From the NCBI RefSeq assembly GCF_001468485.1, contig NZ_LODI01000002.1, forward strand, positions 184,711 to 248,710: a stretch of DNA of 64,000 bases. Reading direction: 5' to 3'. The notes under the pieces were generated by a model. It did no database searches, was not told the DNA's origin, and saw only the letters and a list, made by a program, of their open reading frames with translations. The translations under genes were made by a program, and so were the position numbers. This document shows positions 18,562 through 28,773 of the stretch, in pieces (the stretch's first letter is position 1; every line of letters starts with the position of its first letter). The DNA is from Pseudoalteromonas sp. H71. Its GTDB lineage: Bacteria > Pseudomonadota > Gammaproteobacteria > Enterobacterales > Alteromonadaceae.

Positions 18562-19329
18562 TTAGAAGCCCAAACTTGATAAAAGATCATCGACTTCATC
18601 TTGATCAGATACAACATCATTACGTGATTCTTTATCAATAATAGGGCCTTCTGGACCTGCTAAAGTTTGTTCGTCTAATGGTTCATTTGTTTTTTGTTGT
18701 TCTATTTTTTCGACTTTACCGTCGTTTTGATCAGCAAAGGCAGTCAAAAGATGGATCAAGCTTTCTTCAACTTCTCTAACAAGCTCAATAACCCGGCGAA
18801 TAACTTGCCCGGTTAAATCTTGATAGTCTTGCGCCATAAGTACATTTGTCATCAAACTTTGCAGCTCATCGGTTTTATGATGAGAATTGTTCATAAACTT
18901 ATCAATGCTGTGGCATAACGATTTAAACTCTCCTAACTCAATCTCTCGATTCATTAGGCGATCCCATGTCGGTTTGATATGAGATATCTCATCCGCCAAC
19001 TGCTGAGCAATTGGTAGGCTAGCCTCAACAGCATCCATTGTTTTATTTGCGGCATTTTCTGTCATTTCTATAACGTAATTAAGCCGTTTTTTTGCATCTG
19101 GAATCGCATCGGTAGTTAAGTCAGTTAAGCGAGTGTCTAGCTCGAAGCTTTTTAAAGCTTCATGCAATTGACGGGTTAACTTTCCAACTTCAGCAAATAT
19201 TTCAGATTGCTCCTTAGAAGCAGTATCTAAAATTAACTGATTGGCTTTGTCTTGCTCACCGTTTTCTAGATAAACAACGAGCTGACGAGCTTGTTCTAAA
19301 GTTATTTGAGGCGCAGCAAGTGCTGACAT
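18562..19329 (-). CDS. cheZ: Chemotaxis phosphatase CheZ
   Basis: Dephosphorylates CheY-P. The mostly helical 255-residue protein carries the catalytic segment LMAQDYQDLTGQVIRRVI (Asp and Gln of the DLTGQ core) and ends in a CheY-binding tail, DEVDDLLSSLGF. It lies between cheY and cheA, with short gaps. Confidence 0.94.
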   Translation of the reverse strand: MSALAAPQITLEQARQLVVYLENGEQDKANQLILDTASKEQSEIFAEVGKLTRQLHEALKSFELDTRLTDLTTDAIPDAKKRLNYVIEMTENAANKTMDAVEASLPIAQQLADEISHIKPTWDRLMNREIELGEFKSLCHSIDKFMNNSHHKTDELQSLMTNVLMAQDYQDLTGQVIRRVIELVREVEESLIHLLTAFADQNDGKVEKIEQQKTNEPLDEQTLAGPEGPIIDKESRNDVVSDQDEVDDLLSSLGF

Positions 19330-19347
19330 AAGCCTCTCCCCCTATCA

Positions 19348-19731
19348 TTAGCCTAAACGTTCAAATACTTTTTCTAATTTAGTTTTGAGTGTTCCAGCAG
19401 TAAATGGCTTAACAATATAACCATTAACACCTGCCTGTGCTGCCGCTATAATTTGTTCTTTTTTAGCTTCAGCCGTTACCATCAATACCGGAATGTGTTT
19501 AAGCTTATCATCCGCACGTATTGCTCTTAGCAGGTCTATACCCTGCATTCCTGGCATATTCCAATCGGTAACAACAAAATCAAATACTTGATTTTGTAGC
19601 ATTGGCAAAGCGGTTGACCCATCGTCTGCTTCTTGAACATTAGTGAAACCTAAGTCACGCAACAGATTTTTAATAATACGTCTCATTGTTGAAAAATCGT
19701 CAACAACCAGAATTTTCATGTTTTTATCCAA
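19348..19731 (-). CDS. cheY: Chemotaxis response regulator CheY
   Basis: Binds FliM when phosphorylated and changes motor rotation. The 127-residue receiver has acidic residues Asp11-Asp12, the phospho-acceptor Asp56 (TDWNMPG), a Thr in VTAEAKKE and Lys in VKPFT, nearly identical in arrangement to Vibrio CheY. The start is read as TTG at 19731, because GGGGGA lies 5-10 bases upstream; an in-frame ATG is 12 bases further in. It follows fliA by 39 bases. Confidence 0.95.
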   Translation of the reverse strand: MDKNMKILVVDDFSTMRRIIKNLLRDLGFTNVQEADDGSTALPMLQNQVFDFVVTDWNMPGMQGIDLLRAIRADDKLKHIPVLMVTAEAKKEQIIAAAQAGVNGYIVKPFTAGTLKTKLEKVFERLG

Positions 19732-19770
19732 AACATCCCCCAGTGAGGTCTTAACCTTGTTTACTTACTA

Positions 19771-20484
19771 CTAATTTATCCAGTCATTGATTTTAGCTTT
19801 GAGCTTAATCATCGCCTGACCATGTATTTGACTTACACGCGATTCGCTTACATCGAGTATATGCCCTATTTCTTTTAAATTCATTTCATCGTTATAGTAC
19901 AAAGACAGCACCATTGCATCTCGCTCTGGCAAAGATTTTATCGCACCTAATAAAGACTCATTAAACCGCTCATTTTTAACGTTATTAAACGGTTTGTCTA
20001 GCGCTAAATCTTGATCAACTGGACTGATGACATCCTCGTCGACACCAAGGTCTTCTATACCTAGTACTTTACTTGCATTTACATCGTTTAAGATATGATG
20101 GTACTCATTTAACGAAATTTCAAGTTTTTCAGCAACTTCTATATATGTAGGCTCACGGCTTAAGCTTTTTTCTAAAAAAGCAATTGTTTCAGCCACCAAA
20201 CGGGGTGCCCAATCGCCGCGTCGCATTTCGTCAAGCATTGCGCCACGAATACGAATCCCTGCAAACGTTTCAAAGCTGGCGCCTTTGGTTGCATCAAAGC
20301 TCTTAGATGCTTCAATCAGGCCAATCATGCCTGATTGTATTAAATCGTCCAGCTGAACGCTGGCAGGTAAACGCGCTATAAGGTGACATGCCACTTTTTT
20401 GACGAGTGATGCATGTTTTTCAACAATCACATTTAAATTTTGTGCTGATTGATATCCCATAACTTTATTCACCAATGTTGTCAT
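19771..20484 (-). CDS. fliA: RNA polymerase sigma-28 factor FliA
   Basis: Directs late flagellar transcription. The 237-residue sigma factor has region 2 (LIQSGMIGLIEASKSFD, GIRIRGAMLDEMRRGDW) and region 4 (RDAMVLSLYYNDEMNLKEIGHILDVSESRVSQIH) in the FliA form. It is separated from flhG by 2 bases, so it is transcribed with flhA-flhF-flhG. Target promoters of matching type are found in this window ahead of a flagellin, fliD and the sugar operon. Confidence 0.96.
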   Translation of the reverse strand: MTTLVNKVMGYQSAQNLNVIVEKHASLVKKVACHLIARLPASVQLDDLIQSGMIGLIEASKSFDATKGASFETFAGIRIRGAMLDEMRRGDWAPRLVAETIAFLEKSLSREPTYIEVAEKLEISLNEYHHILNDVNASKVLGIEDLGVDEDVISPVDQDLALDKPFNNVKNERFNESLLGAIKSLPERDAMVLSLYYNDEMNLKEIGHILDVSESRVSQIHGQAMIKLKAKINDWIN

Positions 20485-20486
20485 AA

Positions 20487-21347
20487 TTAGCCGTTTACTA
20501 GTTTCTCTATGAAAAACTCCAGATGACCCGATGGTTGGTTAGGTATTGGCCATTTAACTGCTTTTGTTGCTAGCGCTTGAAACGCCAGTGCCGCAGGCGA
20601 ATTTGGAAAAAGTTCTACAATAACTTTTTGACGGCGTGTTGCCTTACGCATATTTTCGTCGTAGGGAACCGTTGCAACCAAGTCCATTGATACATCTAAA
20701 AAACGATCGGTTACTTTGGAAAGTTTAGCAAATAACTCTTGCCCTTCACGCATGCTGCGGACCATATTTGCAACAATTTTAAATTTATATACACCATGCT
20801 CACGGCTCAATACTTTTATCAGCGCGTAGGCATCTGTTATTGATGTGGGCTCGTCGCATACAACAACCATTACATCTTGTGCTGCGCGGGAAAAACTCAG
20901 CACCATGTCAGAAATACCTGCTGCAGTATCTACAATTAAAATATCAAATTCTGTATTTAATTCGCTAAAAGCTCTGATGAGTCCCGCATGCTCTGAAGGC
21001 GACAATTCAACCATGCTTTGAGAACCCGACGTCGCGGGTACAATTTTAATACCTGCGGGGCCTTCAACTAGAATTTCATCAAGTTCGCATTCACCAGATA
21101 AAACATGTGATAAGTTACGTTCAACACGCAGCCCTAGCATAACGTCACAGTTTGCTAAGCCTAAATCGGCATCAAGAACCAATACTCTGTTACCTTGCTG
21201 GCCTAATGCAATTGCAGTATTAAGAGAAACATTTGTTTTTCCTACTCCACCTTTACCGCCAGTGACAGCGATAACTTTTACGCCGTTGTTATTGTTTTGA
21301 CTCATTTTGCGCAGGCCACTTGCTTGATCTAATACTGTGTTAATCAT
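20487..21347 (-). CDS. flhG: Flagellar number regulator FlhG (FleN), MinD-like ATPase
   Basis: Restricts flagellar number at the pole and dampens FlrA-type activators. The 286-residue protein has an N-terminal DQASGLRKM motif (about 7-15), which is known in the family as the FlhF-activating and regulator-contact segment, and a deviant Walker A GGKGGVGKT (30-38). It overlaps flhF by 8 bases, a sign of translational coupling. Confidence 0.95.
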   Translation of the reverse strand: MINTVLDQASGLRKMSQNNNNGVKVIAVTGGKGGVGKTNVSLNTAIALGQQGNRVLVLDADLGLANCDVMLGLRVERNLSHVLSGECELDEILVEGPAGIKIVPATSGSQSMVELSPSEHAGLIRAFSELNTEFDILIVDTAAGISDMVLSFSRAAQDVMVVVCDEPTSITDAYALIKVLSREHGVYKFKIVANMVRSMREGQELFAKLSKVTDRFLDVSMDLVATVPYDENMRKATRRQKVIVELFPNSPAALAFQALATKAVKWPIPNQPSGHLEFFIEKLVNG

Positions 21348-22794
21348 ACATCCCTACTGTGCTTGGCGCCACTGCTTGGTGCCTTGAATGTTGTGCTTTT
21401 GCTCTTTTTAAATAGAGTTGCTCAGCCTTTTTAACTAGTTTTTCAGCATTTGCAACTCGAATATCTTCTGGTACTCGTTGACCGTTAGTAAGATACCCTA
21501 TTGGAAGGCGATTTTGAATCGCAATACTAATAATCTCACCTAAACTTAAAGATTCGTCTAATTTGGTGAATATACAACCACTTAACTGCACTTTCTTAAA
21601 GTGTCTAACGGTTTCTTGCAACACGTGTATTTGCGATGTTGCGCTGAGCACTAAATAACTACGAATATCAACGCGCTGGTTACGCATAAGAGTATTAAGC
21701 TGCTCAGTTAAACGTAAGTCGCGTTGGCTCATACCCGCAGTATCAATTAATACTAGTCGTTTATTTCGTAAATGATATAAAACTTCAGCTAATTCATTAG
21801 CATCTTTAACTTGCTTAACGCCACAACCTATAATTCGACCATACGTAGCAAGTTGCTCATAAGCACCAATTCTGTATGTGTCGGTTGTGATTAAAGCGAC
21901 TTTGTCTGCACCGTACTTTTGTGCACCAAGTGCAGCTAATTTAGCAACTGTGGTTGTTTTACCAACCCCAGTTGGGCCAACCAAAGCGTATACGCCGCCT
22001 TGACGTAAAATTTCGTTATTGGTTGTCTGCATCTGATCTTCAACCATTGTTAAAAGTGCTTTCCAACCTTGCTGACGAGACACATCGTCAGGTACAAAGC
22101 ACGCCATTTGCTCTGCAACATCTTTATCTATACCCATACCAACTAAACGATCAATCATGCATGCACGAGTAGGGTCGCGTCTTGCCATGTCTTGTTGCAT
22201 GAGCCCTGATACTTGATGCTCTAACAACTGACGAATGGCATTCATTTCGTCACGCATTGACGAAATTTGCTCACTTTCATTATGTTTAGTTTCTTGACGG
22301 TTTGTCACTGGGGTATCAAGGTCATCAAAATCACTTTCTAGGTCATCAAACCCTAGGCTGTCTGCTTGTGTTTGCGGACGAGCTGAAGCTTGACGTTCAT
22401 TGGTAAATATAGGTCGAGGACGCTGTTCTTGCACTGGCTCTTGGTAGTTGTCTGTAGTATCAATACCTGATTGCGAAAACATAGAAGCCAGTTCTGCAGA
22501 GCGAGGACGTGGAGCTTGACGCTCTAATAATGCTTGAAGACTATCAGCTACTTTCGCTTGTGGCTCTGGTTTTACAAAATTATGCACTTGCTGTGACTTT
22601 GCAAAACTTTTTGCTGGCGCACTTTGCGGTTGCTCTTTTTTAGGGGCTGCTTTGTCATAATCAACTGCTGCTACAATTTCGACACCGTTAGCTAGCTTTT
22701 TATTCGACATAATAACCGCATCAACACCTAATTCGTCTTTAACTTCTTTAAGTACTGTGCGCATATCTTTAGCAAAAAAACGTTTTATTTTCAT
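21340..22794 (-). CDS. flhF: Flagellar polar-positioning SRP-type GTPase FlhF
   Basis: Marks the pole where the flagellum is built. The 484-residue protein has an N-terminal basic B domain with long linker (1-190) and a C-terminal NG GTPase of the signal-recognition type (GPTGVGKTTTVAKLA, DTYRIGAYEQL, DTAGMSQRD, TKLDES). Between flhA (20 bases upstream) and flhG. Confidence 0.96.
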   Translation of the reverse strand: MKIKRFFAKDMRTVLKEVKDELGVDAVIMSNKKLANGVEIVAAVDYDKAAPKKEQPQSAPAKSFAKSQQVHNFVKPEPQAKVADSLQALLERQAPRPRSAELASMFSQSGIDTTDNYQEPVQEQRPRPIFTNERQASARPQTQADSLGFDDLESDFDDLDTPVTNRQETKHNESEQISSMRDEMNAIRQLLEHQVSGLMQQDMARRDPTRACMIDRLVGMGIDKDVAEQMACFVPDDVSRQQGWKALLTMVEDQMQTTNNEILRQGGVYALVGPTGVGKTTTVAKLAALGAQKYGADKVALITTDTYRIGAYEQLATYGRIIGCGVKQVKDANELAEVLYHLRNKRLVLIDTAGMSQRDLRLTEQLNTLMRNQRVDIRSYLVLSATSQIHVLQETVRHFKKVQLSGCIFTKLDESLSLGEIISIAIQNRLPIGYLTNGQRVPEDIRVANAEKLVKKAEQLYLKRAKAQHSRHQAVAPSTVGMYD

Positions 22795-22814
22795 GATTCA
22801 ACCCCTTTAAAATC

Positions 22815-24923
22815 TTATTGTTGGCCTACAGAGCTGACTATCTTGATCTGTCTTTCATCTGGTACCTCTTGATAAGACATCACCCTTAAACCCGGGATGG
22901 TGTACTTAACAAAACGAGATAACACAGTGCGTAACATTCCCGACGTTAGCAATATTGAAGGTTCACCGGACATTTCTTGGTTTTGATGCGCTTCGTTTAG
23001 TGACACTTGAAGCCGCTCTGCAAGTCCTGGTTCTATACCGGCACCTTCGTCGCCTGCATTTTGTAGTGACTGATGCAACATCTGTTCCAACTCAGGCGCC
23101 AAGGTTATGACAGGGATTTCTGACGACATACCTACAGCATCTTGAACTATTAATCGGCGTAATGAAATACGCACTGCAGCCGTTAATACATCGGGGTCTT
23201 GACTACGCGGGCCATACTCAACAAGCGTTTGTACAATTGAACGCATGTCGCGAATTGCAACCCCTTCATTAAGTAAGTTTTGTAGTACTTTTACAATCAC
23301 AGTTAACGGTAATACGTCAGGAACTAAACCTTCAACTAAGCGAGGGTGACTTTTACCTAACATGTCTAATAAGTTTTGTACTTCCTCGTGGCCTAACAGT
23401 AGTGCTGCGCTGTTTGTGAGTAACTGGCTAATATGTGTAGCCACAACCGTGGCTGAATCTACCACGGTATAACCTAGCGATTGTGCCTCGTCTTTTTGAT
23501 CTGGTTTTATCCATACCGCATCAAGTCCAAAAGCAGGGTCTTTAGTTTCAATCCCTTTAATTGGCCCAAATACTTGACCAGGGTTTATTGCCAGTTCATC
23601 ACCATGCTTAAGTTCACCTTCACCTGTAGATACCCCCATAAGCGTAATTCTGTATGCATTAGGGTCAAGCTCTAAGTTATCGCGAATATGTACGGGTGGA
23701 ACTAAAAAACCCAGCTCTTGAGAAAGCTTTTTACGTACTCCCTTAATACGATTTAGTAGTTCTCCGCCTTGAGATTGGTCAACCAAAGGAATTAACCTGT
23801 AGCCTACCTCTAATCCAATTACATCTACTTGCTGAACATCATCCCAACCCAGTTCTTTTTGTTCTTGTTTATTAGCAACGCCCGTACCAGCAGCTCCATT
23901 TGCAGCAGCTTCAGCCTCTGCTGCAGCCACTTTTAGTTTACTTTGTTGAGTGTAGTAAGCTAAATAACCTAATAATGCGCCTAGGCTTAAAAATGCTAAA
24001 TGAGGCATGCCCGGTACTAAGCCCATGGTAATTAAGATACCAGAAGCTATAAATAATGACTTCTCGTTGCCAAGTTGTTTCTTAAACTGGTCGCCCATAT
24101 TGAGTGACTCGTTTTGACGTGTTACTACAATCGCTGTACCAATCGATAGTAACAGTGAGGGAAGCTGAGCCACTAGGCCATCACCAATCGTAAGCAGTGT
24201 GTAAACTTCCATCGCTTGGCCAAAACTTAAATCGTGCTGGATCATGCCAACAAATAAACCACCAACAATGTTGATAATTAAAATGACAATACCAGCAATA
24301 GCATCACCTTTTACAAACTTACTTGCACCATCCATTGAACCATAGAAGTCAGCTTCGCGAGTAACCTCTTCGCGGCGATCACGCGCTTGCTCTGCACTAA
24401 TGAATCCTGCGTTTAAATCGGCGTCAATTGCCATTTGTTTACCTGGCATTGCATCAAGTGTAAAACGTGCTGATACTTCAGAAATACGCCCTGCACCTTT
24501 GGTAATTACAACAAAGTTAATAATGATAAGAATTAAAAATACCACTAGGCCAACAGCATAGTTACCGCCAATAACAACAGACCCAAAGGCTTCTATCACT
24601 TTCCCCGCGGCATCTCCACCATTATGTCCTTCAAGTAGTACAACACGCGTACTTGCTACGTTAAGTGCTAAACGCATAATTGTGGCGATAAGTAACACGG
24701 CCGGAAACATACCAAACTCAACCGGTTTCATGGTGTAAACCGTTACGAGTAGTACCACCAACGCCAAAGCAATATTGAATGAAAAAAGGATATCAAGTAA
24801 AAATGGCGGTAACGGTAAAATGACCATTCCCAAAGCTGCAAGCACAAGCAAAGGTGTACCTACGCCTTTTGCATATTCTTTTTTGTCTGCGTTAAGTTGT
24901 TGTAATACCGCTTTAAAACTCAT
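22815..24923 (-). CDS. flhA: Flagellar type III export gate protein FlhA
   Basis: Core of the flagellar export gate. The 702 residues comprise about eight membrane segments in the first 330, including the conserved loop FVKGDAIAGIVILIINI, and a large cytoplasmic C-terminal domain that binds chaperone-substrate complexes. It has its own predicted sigma-54 promoter in the 73-base gap after flhB and begins the flhA-flhF-flhG-fliA block. Confidence 0.96.
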   Translation of the reverse strand: MSFKAVLQQLNADKKEYAKGVGTPLLVLAALGMVILPLPPFLLDILFSFNIALALVVLLVTVYTMKPVEFGMFPAVLLIATIMRLALNVASTRVVLLEGHNGGDAAGKVIEAFGSVVIGGNYAVGLVVFLILIIINFVVITKGAGRISEVSARFTLDAMPGKQMAIDADLNAGFISAEQARDRREEVTREADFYGSMDGASKFVKGDAIAGIVILIINIVGGLFVGMIQHDLSFGQAMEVYTLLTIGDGLVAQLPSLLLSIGTAIVVTRQNESLNMGDQFKKQLGNEKSLFIASGILITMGLVPGMPHLAFLSLGALLGYLAYYTQQSKLKVAAAEAEAAANGAAGTGVANKQEQKELGWDDVQQVDVIGLEVGYRLIPLVDQSQGGELLNRIKGVRKKLSQELGFLVPPVHIRDNLELDPNAYRITLMGVSTGEGELKHGDELAINPGQVFGPIKGIETKDPAFGLDAVWIKPDQKDEAQSLGYTVVDSATVVATHISQLLTNSAALLLGHEEVQNLLDMLGKSHPRLVEGLVPDVLPLTVIVKVLQNLLNEGVAIRDMRSIVQTLVEYGPRSQDPDVLTAAVRISLRRLIVQDAVGMSSEIPVITLAPELEQMLHQSLQNAGDEGAGIEPGLAERLQVSLNEAHQNQEMSGEPSILLTSGMLRTVLSRFVKYTIPGLRVMSYQEVPDERQIKIVSSVGQQ

Positions 24924-24961
24924 AATTCTACAATTTCAAAAAATTGACACTACGTAGAATT

Positions 24962-24977
24962 AGCAATAACTATTCCA
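24962..24977 (-). promoter_or_regulatory. Predicted sigma-54 promoter of flhA-flhF-flhG-fliA
   Basis: Read on the minus strand: TGG-AATAGTTAT-TGCT, with GG and GC ten bases apart as sigma-54 needs. The predicted start is about 28 bases before flhA. Vibrio flhA operons are also FlrA/sigma-54 dependent. Confidence 0.6.
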
Positions 24978-24996
24978 AGTTAATAAAGGAGTAATA

Positions 24997-26127
24997 TTAA
25001 TACCTGTAAGCATCTGGGATGGGGAGCTTTTTATTAAGCTTTGTCGGGCGTTTTCCGCGACCTTTATTGAAGCGTTTCAGCTGAAAAACATAAGCTAACA
25101 CCTGTGCAACGGCAGTGAAGAGTTGATCAGGAATTTGTTCACCCACTTCTGCGGTATGATAAAGCGCTCTCGTAAGCATGGGCGACTCAACAATTGGTAC
25201 ATCGTTACCATTTGCCACCTTTCGTATTTGCATAGCAAGTTCATCTACGCCTTTTGCAAGCACTATAGGAGCACCTGCTCGCTCTGTATCGTATTTTAAC
25301 GCTACAGAATAATGCGTTGGGTTAGTAACCACAACATCGGCATCAGGCACGTCTTGCATCATTCTTTTTTGAGACATTTGCCTTTGAGTTTGCCTAATAC
25401 GCGCTTTTATTTGAGGATCACCTTCAGAGTTTTTGTACTCGTCTTTTACCTCTTGCAGTGTCATTTTTAACTGCTTATGGTGAGTATGACTTTGATACGG
25501 CGCATCAATTGCCGCAATAATTACCAATGTGCATGATAATGCCAAAAACATCCACGAAAGTATTTCGAGCGCATGAATAATATTGTTAGGCGCAGACTCA
25601 ATGCTTAAGTGTAAAATTTCGTCGAAAAAAGTATTAATTAGAAAAAAAGCAAAGCTTGCAACGACTAAGAATTTTAAAATAGCTTTAGTGAGCTCTACCG
25701 CTGCTTGCGGACCAAACATACGTTTAAAGCCTTTAAACGGAGACATTTTGCTTGCTTTGGGAGCGGCTGCTTGCCAACTAAAATTAAAGCCACCCAATAA
25801 AGTGTTGCCTATAATGCCTGCAAACAAAATAATGAATACAAACATAGCCATAGGAAAAATAAGCGCATCAGCCACACTAGACCAAACCGCAAACATTTTA
25901 GTAGTGTCGTAGGTTTCATTTCGATTAAGGCTAAGCATTCTGCCCATAATATTGTATAAACCCTTACCAATTTCAGGGCCGTACATTAACAGTGAAATAG
26001 CTGAAAAAATAAGTACAAACATAGTACCTAGTTCTTTAGAACGAGCAACCTGCCCTTTCTTTTTAGACTCTTCTATTTTTTTCCCTGTGGGTTCTTCTGT
26101 TTTTTCTTGACCTGAATCTTCAGCCAT
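24997..26127 (-). CDS. flhB: Flagellar export switch protein FlhB
   Basis: Switches export from rod/hook to filament substrates. It has a charged N-terminus (GQEKTEEPTGKKIEESKKKGQVARS), four membrane segments (about 35-205) and a cytoplasmic domain with the self-cleavage motif N269-P-T-H272, at the same residue number as Salmonella FlhB. It follows fliR by 9 bases and ends the fliK-flhB block. Confidence 0.96.
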   Translation of the reverse strand: MAEDSGQEKTEEPTGKKIEESKKKGQVARSKELGTMFVLIFSAISLLMYGPEIGKGLYNIMGRMLSLNRNETYDTTKMFAVWSSVADALIFPMAMFVFIILFAGIIGNTLLGGFNFSWQAAAPKASKMSPFKGFKRMFGPQAAVELTKAILKFLVVASFAFFLINTFFDEILHLSIESAPNNIIHALEILSWMFLALSCTLVIIAAIDAPYQSHTHHKQLKMTLQEVKDEYKNSEGDPQIKARIRQTQRQMSQKRMMQDVPDADVVVTNPTHYSVALKYDTERAGAPIVLAKGVDELAMQIRKVANGNDVPIVESPMLTRALYHTAEVGEQIPDQLFTAVAQVLAYVFQLKRFNKGRGKRPTKLNKKLPIPDAYRY

Positions 26128-26136
26128 AACGCACTC

Positions 26137-26916
26137 CTAAGGCGAGCAACCAACTAAGGTACACATTAGTTCGATCATTTTAAGCCACTGAAATTCAAAC
26201 TGCAGAATAAAGTTGCCTAATGTTGCCCAAATAATGACAAGCCCTGCTACAAGCGTGAATGGAAAACCAATCGCAAAAATATTTAGCTGCGGCGCCGCAC
26301 GTGTCATAATGCCAAATGAAATATTAATAACCAGCATTGCTGTCAATGGGGCAAGTGAGAGCACTAAAGCTGTTGTAAACATCCAGCCGCCCCAAGTTAC
26401 AATATCCCAATAGTGGTCTACCGACCACCAATTACCATCAATTGGCAGCACTTCAAAACTATGCACAACCATTTGTATCATCATTAAATGGCCATTAAAT
26501 ACAAAAAATAATAGTGTTGCTAAAATAAGAAAAAACTGGCCAACCGCCGGAACGCTAGCACCATTAGAGGGATCAATAACAGAAGCAAAACCCAAACCGG
26601 TTTGCATAGCAAGTATTTGACCTGCCAATACAAAGGTATTGAGGAGTAAGGTAGATGCAAAGCCAATCGCGATTCCAATAAGCATTTGCTGTATCACTAC
26701 TAAAATCATTTCGAACGAAAACAGGTTAGTAAATGTAGCAGGAGGAAGCACTGGAACAACCAACAGAGTCACGACGACTGATAAACCCAGCTTTATACGT
26801 GTTGGCACATTTTTAGCGCCAAGACCCGCCATTATCATAATCATGGAGCTAATTCTTACCAAAGGGAGTAAAAAATCGCTCAACCATTGAATGACAACTG
26901 AAAACGGGTACTCCAC
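26137..26916 (-). CDS. fliR: Flagellar export apparatus protein FliR
   Basis: Inner-membrane export gate subunit, 259 residues with about six hydrophobic segments and the family stretch VLAGQILAMQTGLGFASVIDP. The gene follows fliQ by 3 bases in the fixed order fliP-fliQ-fliR-flhB. Confidence 0.95.
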   Translation of the reverse strand: MEYPFSVVIQWLSDFLLPLVRISSMIMIMAGLGAKNVPTRIKLGLSVVVTLLVVPVLPPATFTNLFSFEMILVVIQQMLIGIAIGFASTLLLNTFVLAGQILAMQTGLGFASVIDPSNGASVPAVGQFFLILATLLFFVFNGHLMMIQMVVHSFEVLPIDGNWWSVDHYWDIVTWGGWMFTTALVLSLAPLTAMLVINISFGIMTRAAPQLNIFAIGFPFTLVAGLVIIWATLGNFILQFEFQWLKMIELMCTLVGCSP

Positions 26917-26919
26917 TTG

Positions 26920-27189
26920 TTAACCTGCAATTTCGGGGATAAGCAGCACTAACCGAGTAAAAAAATCCATTAGCTCCTGAGTGAACCAGTGGCCACCAAC
27001 AATTAACGCGCTAATAGTGATCAATAAGCGAGGCAAAAAACTCAACGTTTGCTCATTGATAGACGTAGCCGCTTGAAACACCGCAACCACTAGGCCAATA
27101 ATTAAACCTGGAACAACAATAGCTGATACTAATTTAATAACTAAGAACAGTGCATCGCTAAGAATATCAACAAAAATTTCCGGTTCCAT
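26920..27189 (-). CDS. fliQ: Flagellar export apparatus protein FliQ
   Basis: Two-helix inner-membrane export gate subunit of 89 residues. Conserved features are VPGLIIGLVVAVFQAATSINEQTLSFLPR between the two membrane segments. Located between fliP and fliR. Confidence 0.95.
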   Translation of the reverse strand: MEPEIFVDILSDALFLVIKLVSAIVVPGLIIGLVVAVFQAATSINEQTLSFLPRLLITISALIVGGHWFTQELMDFFTRLVLLIPEIAG

Positions 27190-27229
27190 GCTGTAATCCT
27201 ATCTTTTAGTTACATTCAAACAATACATA

Positions 27230-27970
27230 CTATGTGCCTAAACCAAAGCTTTTTGCTAGGGTTCCCATCACTAAGCTCCAACCGTCTACAAGTACAAACA
27301 GCATTATTTTAAAGGGTAAGGAGACAATCATGGGGGAGAGCATCATCATACCCATAGCCATGAGTACGGATGCAACAACCAGATCAACAATTAAAAAAGG
27401 TATAAAAAACATAAACCCGATAATAAATGCAGTTTGTAATTCGCTTGTTACAAATGCGGGTATAAGTACAATTAACGGGGTCTCTTCTGGTGATTCTAGC
27501 TTGTCGTAACCAGCTATCTTAGCAAATGTTTCTAAGTCTTTTAAACGAACCTGCGAGAGCATAAATGCTTTCATTGGCTCTTTTGCGAGCTCCAATGCTT
27601 GAACTGAAGTCACTTGCTCACTCAAATAAGGTTCTATGGCTACGTCATTTACCTTTTGGTAAATAGGCGCCATGATAAAAATACTTAAGAATAAAGACAT
27701 GCCCAACAGTACCTGATTTGATGGCGTTTGCTGCAAACCAATTGCCTGGCGTAGTATAGCCAACACAACAATAATACGTGTAAAAGACGTCATCATTATT
27801 ACGGCGGCAGGTATAAAGCTCAGCGCCGTCATAATGGCTAAAACTTGCAACGTCACTGAGTAATCTTGTGTGCCATCTGCGTTTGTTGTAATGGTAAGCG
27901 CATCGATACCTTCAGCGCTTACGCTTGGAACAAACATAATGGCGAAAATAATTAGCAGCCACTTAATCAT
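27230..27970 (-). CDS. fliP: Flagellar export apparatus protein FliP
   Basis: Export gate pore subunit. The 246-residue precursor has a cleavable signal peptide (about 1-19, ending PSVSA), then the conserved [27 protein letters not shown] and four membrane segments. It begins 4 bases after fliO. Confidence 0.96.
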   Translation of the reverse strand: MIKWLLIIFAIMFVPSVSAEGIDALTITTNADGTQDYSVTLQVLAIMTALSFIPAAVIMMTSFTRIIVVLAILRQAIGLQQTPSNQVLLGMSLFLSIFIMAPIYQKVNDVAIEPYLSEQVTSVQALELAKEPMKAFMLSQVRLKDLETFAKIAGYDKLESPEETPLIVLIPAFVTSELQTAFIIGFMFFIPFLIVDLVVASVLMAMGMMMLSPMIVSLPFKIMLFVLVDGWSLVMGTLAKSFGLGT

Positions 27971-27974
27971 AGGT

Positions 27975-28358
27975 TCAGTTCTTTTTATTTTGTTTTGATT
28001 TGGGATTTAACAGTTTGCTAAATTGTTTAGCAAGTTCTGGAATTTCTTTTTCACTCAGTGGTGATTCTAATTTATGAAGGTAGTTAATGCTGTGCGGCGT
28101 GACGCCTAATAAATGCTGCGCATTATCAATCTCTACCACCATTAAGCGTTCGCGGGAGCCTAAGGGAAGACTTCGAACCACTTTAAATTCATCACTGTTT
28201 GCCAAATTAGGATTAAGCTTTTTTACAAAAATAGCCAGAACAACAATGAGCACTAGCACCACAATAAGCGAAAGCACCATGGAAATTAAATCGCCCGCAG
28301 GTGTAACCGACTCTGTTTTTGTAAATACAGAAGCTGTTAGCGCAAAAAAGGCACTCAT
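27975..28358 (-). CDS. fliO: Flagellar export assembly protein FliO
   Basis: Helps assemble the FliP ring. A 127-residue protein with one membrane segment (about 24-48) and a basic cytoplasmic part with [18 protein letters not shown], as in FliO. Its start overlaps the end of fliN by 4 bases, an ATGA-type coupling. Confidence 0.9.
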   Translation of the reverse strand: MSAFFALTASVFTKTESVTPAGDLISMVLSLIVVLVLIVVLAIFVKKLNPNLANSDEFKVVRSLPLGSRERLMVVEIDNAQHLLGVTPHSINYLHKLESPLSEKEIPELAKQFSKLLNPKSKQNKKN

Positions 28359-28753
28359 CGTAGCTTTTTGATCCGCTCTACTTGGCTGATAACATCCGTT
28401 AAACGAATACCAAACTTGTCATTTACCACAACCACTTCACCATGGGCAATCAAGGTACCATTAACCAATACATCTAATGGCTCACCAGCAACACGATCTA
28501 GCTCTACTACTGAACCTTGGTTAAGTTGTAGTAAATTACGAATATTAATTTTTGAGCGCCCAACTTCCATCGATATTGTCACTGGGATGTCTAAAATTGT
28601 ATCGAGCTTGCGCTTTTCTTCGCCCGTTATTTCGCTTTTTTCATCACTTAATTCATCAAGTTCGGCAACTTGCGCTTCGCCAGCATCATCGCCGCCTTCA
28701 GCCTCAGCAAGTGCGGCTGCCCATTCGTCCATTGTATCTTGATCATCGCTCAT
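28355..28753 (-). CDS. fliN: Flagellar motor switch protein FliN
   Basis: Part of the C-ring. The 132-residue product has an acidic N-terminus (1-45) and a C-terminal surface-presentation domain (ILDIPVTISMEVGRSKINIRNLLQLNQGSVVELDR...VNDKFGIRLTDV). It follows fliM by 20 bases. Confidence 0.96.
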   Translation of the reverse strand: MSDDQDTMDEWAAALAEAEGGDDAGEAQVAELDELSDEKSEITGEEKRKLDTILDIPVTISMEVGRSKINIRNLLQLNQGSVVELDRVAGEPLDVLVNGTLIAHGEVVVVNDKFGIRLTDVISQVERIKKLR

Positions 28754-28773
28754 ACGTTTAACCTTTTAATCAA